From: Microthyrium microscopicum
Lineage: Eukaryota; Ascomycota; Dothideomycetes; Microthyriales; Microthyriaceae
Direction: 5' to 3'
Assembly (NCBI GenBank): GCA_010405405.1
Contig: MU004231.1
Span: forward strand, 4,431,204 to 4,495,203
DNA length: 64,000 nt
Positions 63,150 through 64,000 of the stretch are shown piece after piece. The position numbers were made by a program, and so were the translations under genes. The number at the start of each line of letters is the position of its first letter. Within the stretch, counting starts at the first letter, position 1. The notes under the pieces were generated by a model. It was not told where the DNA came from, did not search any database, and saw nothing but the letters and a program-made list of their open reading frames with translations.

Positions 63150-63900
63150 TCGCGGCGCCCCCGTTGCGACGTGATGCTATGACGCAGGACAAAACGCCAT
63201 CAAACCGTTGCAATTTCACGCCAGTTGCGAATTCCCACCCGTCGCGACTTCACATATTCATATTCGTTACGAACTCATACACTCACACCCCTTGTGACTT
63301 CAAAACTGCTGCGAGTCCATGGCTGTTGCGAGTTCACGCCCCTTGCGACTTTAACCCTTTACACCTTCACACCCGCCGCGACTTCATACATCCGCCTCCG
63401 CTACGATTCGATGCCTGGTGCGAGTTCGCCTATTGTGCCTTCAAACCTTCACACCAGCCGCGAGTCCAAGCAAGTCACGATTTCATTGACGCTGGCCGCA
63501 AATTTCACATCCACCACGATATCGCAACCCACCGCGACTTCCACACAGACCCGCCGCGATTTGACACGCATTGCGACTGGACACCCGTTGCCAGCTCAAC
63601 CCCGTTGCGACATGACACGCTCATGCCCGCCGTCGCGAGTCCAGACTGTCCGCGAGTCCAGACTGTCCGCGAGTCCACAAGGTCCGCGAATTTATACCCG
63701 CCGCGAGCTCAGACCGTTCGCGAATTTTTAGACGAGGACTTCGTACATCCACACACGCTGCGAATTCATGGCCGTTGTAACTTCACGCCCGTCGCGACTT
63801 TCATTCGCATTTGCCGTGACTTCACTTTCAACGAGATTTCAAAACCCATTGCGACTTGCACACCGTAACGACTTGCACACCGTAACGACTTAACAGGCAA
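63150..63900. repeat. Subtelomeric degenerate repeat, period about 17 bp
   Basis: A loosely conserved unit, roughly (C)GCGA(C/G)TTCA(C)ACCC, recurs across 750 bases. Some copies are near perfect, such as CCGCGAGTCCAGACTGT twice at about 63640-63675, and CGACTTGCACACCGTAA twice at about 63852-63885. The period of these clear copies is 17 bp. It directly adjoins the telomere. Confidence 0.75.
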
Positions 63901-63906
63901 TTCCAG

Positions 63907-64000
63907 TTAGGGTTAGGGTTAGGGTTAGGGTTAGGGTTAGGGTTAGGGTTAGGGTTAGGGTTAGGGTTAGGGTTAGGGTTAGGGTTAGGGTTAGGGTTAG
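63907..64000. repeat. Telomere, (TTAGGG)n
   Basis: Fifteen perfect TTAGGG units plus a partial unit run to the end of the window, with no variant units. The G-rich strand reads 5'->3' outward, so this is the right end of a chromosome. Confidence 0.98.

Larger units (their letters stand above)
54904..63906. other. Gene-free subtelomere, 9 kb
   Basis: No supported gene. All frames are short or, in the last 800 bases, are open only because of the repeat. A frame at 59417-59707 (LPNLDTFHIFGALC, LDQWFPQLRTL) looks like a fragment of a Leu-rich protein, perhaps an F-box relic, and overlaps the foldback element. Fragments of decayed genes or transposons may be present, but none is identifiable by eye. 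No RecQ-type telomere-linked helicase remnant was seen. Confidence 0.55.

Noticed and set aside
63080-63868. 262-codon open frame next to the telomere (and a second, overlapping 168-codon frame)
   Set aside because: Both frames run through the degenerate 17-bp repeat, which lacks stop codons; the His/Arg/Pro/Thr-rich products mirror the repeat and are not gene-like.

Overview
This window is the right-hand end of a chromosome of a filamentous ascomycete (Pezizomycotina). Three things point to this: short GT-AG introns (about 40-110 nt) with GTAAGT-like donors and CTAAC-like branch points; a gene set typical of moulds (HET-domain protein, GH114 glycosidase, GPI-anchored cupredoxin, fused LeuC-LeuD isopropylmalate isomerase); and a terminal array of perfect TTAGGG repeats running off the right edge. 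The class cannot be fixed from sequence alone.

1-26.6 kb is a conserved housekeeping block: a golgin with a GRIP domain (5' end outside the window), an SR-protein kinase, a C2-domain cytokinesis protein of the Inn1/Fic1 type, an unrecognised 336-aa protein, a YCR023C-like MFS transporter, a ferroportin-family metal exporter, a BCS1-type AAA ATPase, a secreted GH114 glycosidase, a myosin regulatory light chain (Rlc1 type) and, divergent from it, an Afi1/MesA polarity protein. Several of these act in cell polarity, septation or the secretory pathway.

26.6-34.1 kb is accessory. A gene on the minus strand at 27160-28490 is missed by simple ORF calling because it consists of six tiny exons. Spliced, it encodes a 170-aa secreted precursor made of tandem Cys-containing repeats separated by Lys-Arg sites. 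Its middle exons and introns look like copies of one another. This is a Kex2-processed repeat protein of a kind I do not recognise and is the main discovery candidate. A gene-free stretch of about 4.9 kb and a GPI-anchored cupredoxin follow.

34.7-45.4 kb is metabolic and incompatibility-type: isopropylmalate isomerase (LEU1), a hydantoinase/DUF917 fusion with an unresolved 5' end, a HET-domain gene with a stop codon created exactly across its intron junction, and an amidase whose first exon lacks a start codon.

46.5-54.9 kb holds four orphan genes with no recognisable domains (disordered, acidic or coiled-coil proteins). 54.9-63.9 kb is a gene-free subtelomere containing a TA-flanked foldback element (MITE-like) at 59685-59921 and a degenerate repeat of roughly 17 bp next to the telomere, which starts at 63907.
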